A stretch of 64,000 nucleotides of DNA, from the NCBI GenBank assembly GCA_965227335.1, contig CBDDFV010000003.1, positions 1-64,000 on the forward strand, written 5' to 3'. Positions 1 to 7,605 of the stretch are shown here, piece after piece. The notes beneath the pieces were generated by a model. That model was given only the letters and a program-made list of their open reading frames with translations, ran no database searches and was not told where the DNA came from. The DNA comes from CBDDFV01 sp965227335 (lineage in GTDB: Bacteria > Planctomycetota > Phycisphaerae > Phycisphaerales > SM1A02). Numbering within the stretch: the first letter of the stretch is position 1; each line of letters starts with the position of its first letter. The position numbers and the translations under genes were made by a program.

Positions 1-1
1 G

Positions 2-2293
2 ACGCCGACGCTGCGGGCGGCCGAAGCGATTGATCCCGCCGACCTCCGCCCGGTGACCCCGCCCGCGCCGACGCAGATCGCCGGCGACTCGGTCGACGGT
101 CCGATCGAACTGGTCAATTACGGCGAACGTCCGACCTTTCGCGCGGACCGAACCACGCCCGCCGCGATCGCAGCGGCCGCCCGGGTCGAACAGCTTCCCG
201 ACGACTTCGATCTGCTCGCCCGCACCCTCATCGTGCGTCAGGACGAGGTCGGAGAACGATTCTTCCGCGAGTGGGAGACCGCGATCAACGAGGCCGCCGT
301 GGCGTGGCCGCTCCTGTCCGCGGCGGATCGACAGGCGATCGACGAGGCGGCGCTCGAAGTCCTCTACGCGGCGGCGGATCTCAATCGCGTGCAGGAACAG
401 CTCATCGCCGCGCTGGCGCCGCAGCTCGGGCGTATCGACAACATCAACCAGCTCTGGCGTGATCCGTGGAAGGCCGGCTTCCTCGCGGTCATCGGCCGTC
501 AGCCGCGGCTCTCGCCCGCGTTGATCCAGCGGGCGCGCGGGCAGCTCGAAGCGGCCGCCGGCGACGCTGATCTGCCGACCTCGCCCGAGTTTCACGAAGC
601 CGCGTCGGTGATCCTCGACCAGTACGTCGAGCCGCTCGTCCGCGGACTCGAGTTCGATGACGACGCCTACGACAAGTGGGAGTTGTGGCTGGTCGCCCAG
701 GATCGCCTCCGCGGGGACGACCGGCGGGCGCGCGGACTCGTCCGCGCGATCCGCACGATCCTCGCGTCCGAGATCGATCTCACCCGCACGCGGCCGAGCG
801 TCAACGTGCTCAGCCGTCTGCTCGCGGCGCTTGATTACCGACAGAGCCAGGCGACCCGGGTCGCCCTGCTCGCGGCGCTGGCGGATTCACGTCTGGGCGC
901 CGACGATCTCTGGGCGGTCACCAGCCTGCTCGCCCTCGGCGACGCCGCGCCGTGGTTCGACCCCGCCCTCGTGATCGCGCCGGACTCCAACGACCGCACC
1001 CGCACGCGAAAGCTCGAGCGGCTGGCGGAAGCGTGGCCGGATGTGCCCGGGGCGGTCAGCGACGGCGCCGCGCCCGTGCTTGTCGAAGTCGATGATGACG
1101 CTCGCGCGCGATGGCGTGATGCGGTGCTCGTCATCGCCGATCAACCCGCGCCGCCGTCGGAGGTGGCCAAGCTCGTCCGCCTGCTCGACGCGACCCAGTT
1201 GAACCTCGCCGCGGTGCACTTCGAGGAGGACGAGATCGCGGCGGGCCTCGATGTGCTCGACATGCTCGCCCCGCCATCCGCCCCCGATGACATCGAACTC
1301 GACGCCGACGCGCCCCCGATCGGCTCCGGACTCGGGCGGGGGGGATCGCGCCGGCCGCCCGGAACGGGGATGAGCGGCGGAGCGCGTCGTCGCGCGCCGA
1401 CCGTCGTCCTCCGCAACGACGGCGAATGGTCCGACGCCTACCGGGCCGCCCGCGGTCGCCTCGACGAACAACGAGAACTGATCGAATCCCTCGGACGCGA
1501 CGCCGGCGGCGACCTCGGGCCGCGCGATGCGCGGCTGCTCGTCACGCTCGCCTATCGGGGACGCTCCGTCGAGGTCCGCGCGCTCGCGCAGTCGGCGGTC
1601 GTCGACGCCTTCGCCAACGGTCCCAACGTCGCGCTGCAACTGCTCGATCAGGCGCCGGACGCCCCCGCCCGCATCCCCGTCAGCGAGATGATCGAACGCG
1701 TGACCGGAGAGGTCCTGCCCGAGGCCCGCGAACTCAACTGGCCGTACGAGATGCGGCTCGCGCTCCTCCGACACGCGCTGTGGGTGCGGGCCGCGGGGTC
1801 GAGCGAAATCGACGACCTCGCCCTCGTGCTGCGGGAGGTGCTGCAGGATCAGCTCGCGGCGATGAACCGCGGCTCCGACATCGCCTTCGCCGAACGAACG
1901 CCCGAGGACGCGGCGTTGCGGGTGGCGGAGGCGTGGCGCGACCGCGCCGCGCGGATCAGTCCGCCTCCGGTGAATCCCGAGCCGGCGTCGATGAACGATC
2001 TCGATCAACGGCATGAAATCACCGCCGCGCTCGCCCAGGGGCCAATCGAGCAGCATGTCGCCCGCCGGATCGCCGCGCTGCACTTCATGGCGTTTGAGAT
2101 GACGGCGCTCGACCCGACGCTGCGTCCGCTCGTGCGTCAGGTCCTCGACGAGGCGCTCGGTCGGCGCAGCGAAGTGAGCCACGTCTTCGACCAGGCGACC
2201 GAGGTCGAGTACGCGATTGCGAGCCTCCACGGGATGCGGATGGGGCTGCATCGAGATACATCGTGGGCCGCGTTCTGGAGGAGTCGACCGTGA
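2..2293 (+). CDS. Large helical protein of unknown function, 5' end outside the window
   Basis: The frame is open from the window edge; the first GTG at position 53 is probably not the true start because in-frame coding-like sequence (TPTLRAAEAIDPADL) precedes it. About 760 residues are visible. The visible part is mostly alpha-helical, rich in Ala, Leu, Arg and Asp, with no catalytic motif or membrane segment that I recognise. A low-complexity Gly/Arg/Pro stretch around nt 1318-1400 separates two helical parts, so it looks like two helical domains joined by a flexible linker. The stop codon overlaps the GTG start of the next gene by 4 bp (GTGA), so the two are translationally coupled and should share a process with the downstream secreted protein, GT-A-like protein and response regulator. 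I cannot name a family. Confidence 0.75.
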   Translation, partial: TPTLRAAEAIDPADLRPVTPPAPTQIAGDSVDGPIELVNYGERPTFRADRTTPAAIAAAARVEQLPDDFDLLARTLIVRQDEVGERFFREWETAINEAAVAWPLLSAADRQAIDEAALEVLYAAADLNRVQEQLIAALAPQLGRIDNINQLWRDPWKAGFLAVIGRQPRLSPALIQRARGQLEAAAGDADLPTSPEFHEAASVILDQYVEPLVRGLEFDDDAYDKWELWLVAQDRLRGDDRRARGLVRAIRTILASEIDLTRTRPSVNVLSRLLAALDYRQSQATRVALLAALADSRLGADDLWAVTSLLALGDAAPWFDPALVIAPDSNDRTRTRKLERLAEAWPDVPGAVSDGAAPVLVEVDDDARARWRDAVLVIADQPAPPSEVAKLVRLLDATQLNLAAVHFEEDEIAAGLDVLDMLAPPSAPDDIELDADAPPIGSGLGRGGSRRPPGTGMSGGARRRAPTVVLRNDGEWSDAYRAARGRLDEQRELIESLGRDAGGDLGPRDARLLVTLAYRGRSVEVRALAQSAVVDAFANGPNVALQLLDQAPDAPARIPVSEMIERVTGEVLPEARELNWPYEMRLALLRHALWVRAAGSSEIDDLALVLREVLQDQLAAMNRGSDIAFAERTPEDAALRVAEAWRDRAARISPPPVNPEPASMNDLDQRHEITAALAQGPIEQHVARRIAALHFMAFEMTALDPTLRPLVRQVLDEALGRRSEVSHVFDQATEVEYAIASLHGMRMGLHRDTSWAAFWRSRP

Positions 2294-3057
2294 AACGCGT
2301 GATGATCATCCTCGCCCTGCTGTGCGCGGTCGTCGGCGTCGGCGTCGCTCAGGACGCCGGCGGAAGCGGGCGCGGCACGTGGATCGAGTGGGAGGACCGA
2401 CTCGAGGCCCTGACCCCGACGGAGCCGATGGACTACTTCGAGCTGGCGGAAGAGATCATGGACGGCGCCGACACCGCCGCCCGACGCGAACTCGCCCGCC
2501 GACTCTTTCGCATCGCCGGCGTGCTCGACCCGCATCGCCTCGGCCGCTCGTCCTGTCTCGCCCTCGCCGATCTCTCCGACGCCCCACGCGAACGCCGACG
2601 CCTCCTCGCCCTCGCCGAACTTCTCGGGGCGAGTACGCGGGGCGTCGTCCGACGGGCCGACGAGACGTCTCGAGAAGCCGCCCTCGCCGTCTCGGAAGCA
2701 TTCAGCCATTACCGACAGGGCGACGGCGCCAAGGCCCTCCGCAGCCTCGACGCCCCCGGCGCGATGGAGTTGCTCGAGCGTCACTCGGATGCGCTGCGAG
2801 GCGGGGCCGCACGATTTCTCGCCGAGTGCGAAGACCTGCAACGCGGGTCCATCACCGCCACCGCCAACGATCCCGAGACGCTCCTCCAACTCGAGATCGC
2901 ACTCCTCGCCAGCGACGCCCGCACCTGGGGCAGCGAACTCGCCGTCAACACCGGACGCACGCTCATCGAGGTCGATCCGACCCGACTCGATCGCTCGTTC
3001 GATATCGATCCCGAGGCCGTCTACTTCCGCAACGGTCGCTGGGTCCAGCGCCCGTGA
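2290..3057 (+). CDS. Secreted protein of unknown function, coupled to upstream gene
   Basis: A 255-residue product starting at the GTG at 2290. GGAGGAG lies about 7 nt upstream and the start overlaps the previous stop (GTGA). This start gives a clean signal peptide (MKRVMIILALLCAVVGVGVA then QDAG), whereas the longer upstream frame start puts polar residues before it. The mature part is helical and Asp/Arg/Leu rich, with repeated short helices (AARRELARRLFRIAGVLDP; ERRRLLALAELLG) that look like TPR-type or armadillo-type helical hairpins, but no family can be assigned. The end overlaps the GTG of the next gene by 4 bp. It is probably periplasmic. Confidence 0.8.
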   Translation: MKRVMIILALLCAVVGVGVAQDAGGSGRGTWIEWEDRLEALTPTEPMDYFELAEEIMDGADTAARRELARRLFRIAGVLDPHRLGRSSCLALADLSDAPRERRRLLALAELLGASTRGVVRRADETSREAALAVSEAFSHYRQGDGAKALRSLDAPGAMELLERHSDALRGGAARFLAECEDLQRGSITATANDPETLLQLEIALLASDARTWGSELAVNTGRTLIEVDPTRLDRSFDIDPEAVYFRNGRWVQRP

Positions 3058-3782
3058 CCGCCGTCGCGCTGCTCGGTGACGTCCGGCCGATCCTCTTCGC
3101 GAAGACACCCCGCCCCGGACACGCCAAGACCCGACTCGTCAGCGATCACCTCGACGAATACGCCGCCGCCGCGATCGCCGACGCCATGCTCCGCTGTACG
3201 GTGCGTCGTCTCCTGGAGGCGACGGTCGGCGTCCTCACGCTCGCCGTCACGCCGGACGCCGACGCCCCGGCCTTCGCCACGCGATTCGCCGCCGACGCCC
3301 CTCGGCTGGAAACCGTCGCGCAGGGCGACGGCGATCTCGGCGCCCGCATCGAGCGGGTCTGGTCCGCACGGCCGGCGGGGCCGGTCGCGCTCTTCGGCAT
3401 GGATGCGCCCGATGTCCCCGACGATCTGTTGCGGGCGATTCCCCACGCGTTGAAGTCCGCCGACGTGGCGATCGGACCGACCGAAGACGGCGGCTACTGG
3501 ACCCTCGCGGCCCGACGCTTCGCGCCGGAACTCCTTCGTGGAATCGAGTGGGGCGGCCCCGAGGTCTTCGACCAGACCCGCGTGCGGGCCGACGCCGCCG
3601 GTCTTGCGGTACAATGCCTCCCGACGTGGCGTGATGTCGATACGCCCGCCGATGTCCGGGCCCTCCGGCGGCGGCTGGCGTCGGACGGCGGCGGGGATGA
3701 CGCCCGTCGCGACCTCGCCGCCGCCCTCGACGACGCGTGCGATCCCGATCACCCGACCGCCTCGGCGCAGCAAAGGATCTGA
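3054..3782 (+). CDS. DUF2064 / TIGR04282-type GT-A glycosyltransferase-like protein
   Basis: A 242-residue protein starting at GTG 3054, overlapping the previous stop by 4 bp; the start is set by this overlap and by the family N-terminus. The N-terminal segment ILFAKTPRPGHAKTRL is the usual opening of DUF2064 proteins (nucleotide-sugar-like loop). FGMDAPDVPDDLL and GPTEDGGYW are the two other hallmark motifs, matching the acidic and Gly-rich loops of the GT-A fold. Members are often annotated as glycosyltransferases or found near cofactor and lipid genes, but their substrate is not established. The last ~40 residues after the domain are low-complexity and acidic. The stop TGA overlaps the ATG of the response regulator (ATGA arrangement at 3780-3784). 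Confidence 0.85.
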   Translation: MTAVALLGDVRPILFAKTPRPGHAKTRLVSDHLDEYAAAAIADAMLRCTVRRLLEATVGVLTLAVTPDADAPAFATRFAADAPRLETVAQGDGDLGARIERVWSARPAGPVALFGMDAPDVPDDLLRAIPHALKSADVAIGPTEDGGYWTLAARRFAPELLRGIEWGGPEVFDQTRVRADAAGLAVQCLPTWRDVDTPADVRALRRRLASDGGGDDARRDLAAALDDACDPDHPTASAQQRI

Positions 3783-4339
3783 TGGCTCCCATGTCCCCTT
3801 CCGCCGGTTCATCCCCGCCCGCCTCCGACTCCGGTGCGGTCTCGCCGCGCCCCGACGCCGACGGACTGGACCTGTCCGAGGCGACGGTGTTGCTGGTCGA
3901 TGACAACGGCCAGAACCTGGAGCTGATGCAGGCCTACCTGGAGTCGCTGCCCTGCCGCATCATGGTCGCCCGGGACGGGTTGGAAGCGGCGCGTCTGGTG
4001 GATCAGACGCCGCCCGATCTCATCCTGCTCGACGTCATGATGCCGAAGATGTCCGGCTTTGAGCTGTGCCGCAAGATCAAGTCGAACCCCGGCTCGCGCG
4101 ACATCGTGATCATCATGGTGACCGCCCTGCACGAGGTGGGGGATTTCGAGCGGGCCGTCGAGTGCGGGGCCGACGACTTCCTCACCAAGCCGGTCAACAA
4201 GCTCGAACTGCTCACCCGCGTGAAATCGCTGATCCGCGTCCGGCTGCTCAAGCGGCAACTGGAGCAGGCCGTCGCCCGAACCGGTCGATCCGCGCCGGAC
4301 GACCGGGAGCATCCCGACGCCGGTCAGAATCTCGAGTAG
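3782..4339 (+). CDS. Single-domain response regulator
   Basis: A 185-residue protein. The ATG at 3782 overlaps the upstream stop and has AAAGGA just upstream; a second ATG lies 9 nt later. Residues 1-33 are a Ser/Pro-rich linker, residues 34-152 a CheY-like receiver, followed by a short basic helix and a polar tail with no DNA-binding domain. The acidic pocket is D40/D41 (LLVDDN), the phosphoacceptor is D84 (LLDVMMPK), with T114 (MVTA) and K137 (TKPV) in the conserved positions, so it should be phosphorylatable. With no output domain it probably acts by protein contact. No histidine kinase is in the window; the partner is unknown. It is the last gene of a four-gene overlapping operon. Confidence 0.93.
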   Translation: MAPMSPSAGSSPPASDSGAVSPRPDADGLDLSEATVLLVDDNGQNLELMQAYLESLPCRIMVARDGLEAARLVDQTPPDLILLDVMMPKMSGFELCRKIKSNPGSRDIVIIMVTALHEVGDFERAVECGADDFLTKPVNKLELLTRVKSLIRVRLLKRQLEQAVARTGRSAPDDREHPDAGQNLE

Positions 4340-4381
4340 ACGCCGGGCGATCCACGCTCGCCGGCCCCGTCGCTTTCCTTC

Positions 4382-4419
4382 AAAAAGACACCGCTTCGCC
4401 CGGAATGCGGACGAAGCGG
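4382..4419 (-). terminator. Probable rho-independent terminator for the small minus-strand gene
   Basis: Read on the minus strand, CCGCTTCG (4419-4412) pairs with CGAAGCGG (4398-4391) around a 13-nt loop, followed after four bases by TTTTT (4386-4382). It lies 45 bp past the end of the 67-aa gene. The same hairpin could also stop transcription of the response regulator operon from the other side, though the plus-strand T-run is missing. Confidence 0.5.
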
Positions 4420-4463
4420 GGGGGTCCATCTGGAGACGGACGTCTGAACCGCCGATGCGCGCC

Positions 4464-4667
4464 CTACGCGGCGATCGGCGGCGCCGTCACAATGGCCGGC
4501 GTGTCGCCCGGCCGCACCCACCGGCTGCGACGCCGGGGCTCCTGCATGAAACGCAGGTGCTGGAGATACGAGTCCAGCGCGTCCGCCCGGAACTGACCCA
4601 GCCACTCGGGTTCCGCCGACGGGTTGAGCGCGAGAATCTGGTCGATCAAATGGTCCTTGCTCAGCAT
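4464..4667 (-). CDS. Small conserved-looking protein of unknown function (67 aa)
   Basis: The start is the ATG at 4667-4665, chosen because GGAGG lies 8 nt upstream; the longer frame reading from 4721 has no such site. The product MLSKDHLIDQILALNPSAE... has a helical N-terminal half with the segment EWLGQFRADALDSYLQHL, then a basic stretch (EPRRRSRW) and a short hydrophobic tail (IVTAPPIAA). No signal peptide or membrane helix. Third-position G/C bias is like that of the neighbours, which supports a real gene. It could be a small regulator or adaptor; nothing in it identifies a function. It is divergent from the lipoprotein gene, with 52 bp between the two starts. Confidence 0.7.
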   Translation of the reverse strand: MLSKDHLIDQILALNPSAEPEWLGQFRADALDSYLQHLRFMQEPRRRSRWVRPGDTPAIVTAPPIAA

Positions 4668-4719
4668 GATGGCCGCCTCCGTGCGAAGTACTCTTGGCGA
4701 TGAAATCATCGGACGCACC

Positions 4720-5526
4720 ATGCCTCACCGTGCAACCCTCGACATTCCCGGACAACCCGCCGCTCCGACCCGACAGCTTCGGTCCGATTGGCCCGTTCGG
4801 GCTGCATTGCTGATGTTGGGGGTGGTGGTGTCGGCGGCCACCACCGGCTGTGCCGCGCCGCCCCGCCAACCCGCCGGACCGGCCCTCCCGCCCGTTTCGG
4901 CGGTCGCGCCGCCACAGTCCGATATCACCGCGTCGCGGACTTCCCAGGCGCCCGATAACCCGCCCCCCGCGACGGGAACGTCCGATACGGCGCCCGCCGT
5001 CGCGTCGATCACGCCGCCGACCCCGCCGCCCGCGGCCGAACCCGAGCCCGTTCCGACCACGCCCGCCCGTCGTCCGCCCGACGCCGTCGCCCGCCGACTC
5101 GCGGCGGAACTCATCGCCGCCGCCGGCGACCGCGGCGGCCCCGCCCGCATCGGCGTCACGCAGATTCGCAACTACAGCCGACGGTCGCCGAGCGACTTCG
5201 CGGCGATGACCGAGCGGCTCGCCGGACTGCTCAACGACGCCGCGCGATTCGACGCCGGCGGCGCGCGACCGTCCGAACTCCCGCTCTTCACCGCGGATCC
5301 GGCTGACGGCGTGTCCCATCAGATCGGCGGCACCGCGTACCTGCGTCTGGCCGGCGGCGTCGAGTTGTGGGAGCTCTACCTGACGCTGTCGCCCGCGGAT
5401 GCGGACTTCACCGTGTGGGAGGCGGCGACCCCGATCGCCCTCCGACGCGCTCCGGGCTTTCAGGGCCCGCAGCTGCTCGCTCCGCCGAGCGACGCCCGAG
5501 TCGATGCGGATGATGACGACGGCTGA
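4720..5526 (+). CDS. Pro/Ala-rich lipoprotein with a C-terminal LpoB-like domain (tentative)
   Basis: A 268-residue protein. From the ATG at 4720 a Tat/Sec-like leader runs to a lipobox (SAATTGC; Cys at about residue 45), so it should be lipid-anchored. Residues ~46-120 are an unstructured Pro/Ala/Thr linker that could span the periplasm. The C-terminal ~140 residues form a compact domain (RIGVTQIRNYSRR, then GGTAYLRLAGGVELWELYLTL). That outline recalls the LpoB-type domain of penicillin-binding-protein activators, a weak resemblance and not a firm assignment. It ends in an acidic DADDDDG tail. Convergent with the glycosyltransferase gene 9 bp downstream. Confidence 0.8.
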   Translation: MPHRATLDIPGQPAAPTRQLRSDWPVRAALLMLGVVVSAATTGCAAPPRQPAGPALPPVSAVAPPQSDITASRTSQAPDNPPPATGTSDTAPAVASITPPTPPPAAEPEPVPTTPARRPPDAVARRLAAELIAAAGDRGGPARIGVTQIRNYSRRSPSDFAAMTERLAGLLNDAARFDAGGARPSELPLFTADPADGVSHQIGGTAYLRLAGGVELWELYLTLSPADADFTVWEAATPIALRRAPGFQGPQLLAPPSDARVDADDDDG

Positions 5527-5535
5527 TTCGACTCC

Positions 5536-7059
5536 TCAGTGTCCGGGACGTGAGACGGTCCGCGGCGTGCCGTCGGTCCGCCACGCGGCTCGCGCCTCAT
5601 TCCAGAGTCGTGGCAGGCCGAGCATAAGGTAGCCCCACGAGAAGAGCACGAGGAACGGCGCGCCGATCATGCGATCGGGCGTGAGCAGCGACCACACGCA
5701 GCAGACGACCATCAACACGCCGAGCACCGTCTCGGGCACGCCCGGCGGAATCCATCGGCGTTTCGAGGCGAGGGCGGGATCGGGCGGGCTGTCCGACGCG
5801 TCGCCGAACTTCGGCGTGCGCACGAACGGACTGTGCGACCCGATCAGCGCCTCCACGACGGCTCGGGTCGCGGTGACGCTGAGGCCGATCCCGAGCGCCA
5901 TGAGCACCGGCAGACGCAGGACCGTGGCCAGCCCCGATCGCCCGAGCACCACCTGGCCCGCCACGTAGAACGCGGACGCCGACGCCGTGCCGAGAAGCAG
6001 ACACACCAGCCCCGCGGTCCACGCCGTCATCGGATCGCCGCCCCAATGCGCTGATCCGGACGCGAACAGCGCCGGCGTCGCCAGCAGCGTCAGCAGCAGG
6101 ATCGCCACGTACGGAGCCGGCGAAGTCAGGTGGAAGGTCGCATCGAGCTTCGTGAGGAATGACGCGCGGCTCGTCCAGATGGTCGGCAGGAGCTTCAACG
6201 CGTTCTGGGCGAGGCCCTTGTTCCAGCGGTGCTGCTGCGTCATGAACGCCGCGATCGTCGGCGGCGTTTCCGATGGACACGCCACGTGCGGCAGGAATCT
6301 GAATCGCCACCCCTTGAGCTGCGCGCGGTAGGACAGATCCGTGTCCTCGGTCAGCGTGTCGTGCGTCCAGCCGCCCGCGTCGGCGATGCACGACGCCCGC
6401 CAGATGCCCGCCGTGCCGTTGAAGTTGAACCACCGTCCCGCGGCGGAGCGGGCCGCGTGCTCGATCGCGAAGTGTGCATCGAGGCAGATCGCCTGCACCT
6501 GGGTGAGGAGCGATGCGTCGCGGTTCAGATGGGTCCAGCGGGTCTGCACCATCCCGACGCCCTGGTCGGTGAACTCGTGGATGGTGTCCTTCAGCCACGA
6601 TGGGCCGGGGACGAAGTCGGCGTCGAACACCGCGATGAACTCGCCGGTCGCCGCCCGGCACCCCGCCGCGAGCGCCCCCGCCTTGTACCCGGTGCGATCG
6701 GCGCGTCGAACGTGCGTGATGTCAACACCGGCGTCCGCGGCGGTCCGCACCGCGTCCGCGACGATGCGGACGCTCTCATCGGTGGAGTCGTCGAGCACCT
6801 GGATCTGGAGTCGGTCGCGCGGGTAGTCAAGGTTCGCGGCGGCGTCGATCAGCCGCGCCGCCACGTGCCGCTCGTTGTACATCGGCAACTGGATGGTGAC
6901 GGGGGGGAGGGTCTCGAACCGTCCCGGCGGGTCCGCCTCGAGACGGGCGGCGTGTCGCCATTGCGAGACGATCAGCCAGTAGCGGTGCACGCCGTAGATG
7001 CACAGCACCGCCGCGACGACCAGAAATCCGACGAGGACGATGGTGTCATAGGGGGTCAT
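5536..7059 (-). CDS. Processive family 2 glycosyltransferase, membrane-bound
   Basis: A 507-residue cellulose/hyaluronan-synthase-like enzyme that transfers sugars from nucleotide sugars at the cytoplasmic face of the inner membrane. An N-terminal membrane helix (about 5-27) precedes the GT-A domain. Motifs in order: IQLPMYNE (donor binding), LDDSTDES, FDADF (the DxD metal site), TEDTDL (catalytic base region) and QQHRWNKG (the QxxRW motif of processive synthases). About four further membrane segments fill the C-terminal third. Acceptor and polymer cannot be read from the sequence; a chaperone or PilZ domain is absent. It is not adjacent to the other polysaccharide genes at the right end of the window. 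The annotated ATG gives MTPYDTIVLVGF; a TACACT -10-like box lies about 58 nt upstream. Confidence 0.92.
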   Translation of the reverse strand: MTPYDTIVLVGFLVVAAVLCIYGVHRYWLIVSQWRHAARLEADPPGRFETLPPVTIQLPMYNERHVAARLIDAAANLDYPRDRLQIQVLDDSTDESVRIVADAVRTAADAGVDITHVRRADRTGYKAGALAAGCRAATGEFIAVFDADFVPGPSWLKDTIHEFTDQGVGMVQTRWTHLNRDASLLTQVQAICLDAHFAIEHAARSAAGRWFNFNGTAGIWRASCIADAGGWTHDTLTEDTDLSYRAQLKGWRFRFLPHVACPSETPPTIAAFMTQQHRWNKGLAQNALKLLPTIWTSRASFLTKLDATFHLTSPAPYVAILLLTLLATPALFASGSAHWGGDPMTAWTAGLVCLLLGTASASAFYVAGQVVLGRSGLATVLRLPVLMALGIGLSVTATRAVVEALIGSHSPFVRTPKFGDASDSPPDPALASKRRWIPPGVPETVLGVLMVVCCVWSLLTPDRMIGAPFLVLFSWGYLMLGLPRLWNEARAAWRTDGTPRTVSRPGH

Positions 7060-7276
7060 GGCGGGGGGTTGGCCGAGGAGGCGGGGGAAAGAAGCGTGAA
7101 CCCCGGCGGTTCATGGGGTAGTGTACGGGGGCTCACGATGTGGGGCCGACCATGAAAGAGGCTGGATTATTTCCCCAATCAGGAGTGTCGGCCGCTCTTC
7201 CGGACCGAAGAGGGACGACGACGACGGAGCGATCGCTCCGCGGCTGACGACCCGATCATGGGCGAGGATGCGTGTC

Positions 7277-7567
7277 ATGGGTGTGATCTTGTCAATGCTG
7301 GGCCAGGCGACGAGCGAGGCGGCGGGCGCGATGTCCGGGCTCGATCCGATCCTTGAAGCCGCGGCCCGCAACTGGTTCTGGACGATGTTCGCGGCGGTCT
7401 TCATCGTCGGGATGATCTCGAGCCTCATCACGAACGTGTTTCGCTCGATCAATCAGGAGCGGAGTCGGCGGGAGATCGCCGCGTACATCGCGGAAGGCTC
7501 GATGACGCCCGAGCAGGGCGAGCGTCTGATGCGGGCCCGGGCCTCGTCGGACGAAGAGTGTGGATGA
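7277..7567 (+). CDS. Small single-pass membrane protein with SHOCT-like tail
   Basis: About 96 residues from the ATG at 7277, preferred because GCGAGG sits 9 nt upstream; another ATG lies at 7268. A membrane helix (WFWTMFAAVFIVGMISSLI) is followed by a basic, charged cytoplasmic tail (NQERSRREIAAYIAEGSMTPEQGERLM). The motif of a short helix, then G-S/T-hydrophobic-x-x-E-x-x-x-R-L is like SHOCT/short C-terminal domains that end small membrane proteins. Function unknown. It precedes the CRTAC1/TPR pair by 38 bp, but that pair has its own promoter-like box, so it need not be part of the same unit. Confidence 0.7.
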   Translation: MGVILSMLGQATSEAAGAMSGLDPILEAAARNWFWTMFAAVFIVGMISSLITNVFRSINQERSRREIAAYIAEGSMTPEQGERLMRARASSDEECG

Positions 7568-7593
7568 TCACGCGTTGAGTCCGGCCGCCGCCG

Positions 7594-7599
7594 TACCAT
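7594..7599 (+). promoter_or_regulatory. -10 element (TACCAT) placed for a leaderless start
   Basis: TACCAT fits TANNNT and ends 6 nt before the ATG of the CRTAC1 lipoprotein. No Shine-Dalgarno lies between. No good -35 is seen. One of several such placements in the window. Confidence 0.45.
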
Positions 7600-7605
7600 A
7601 TCGCC

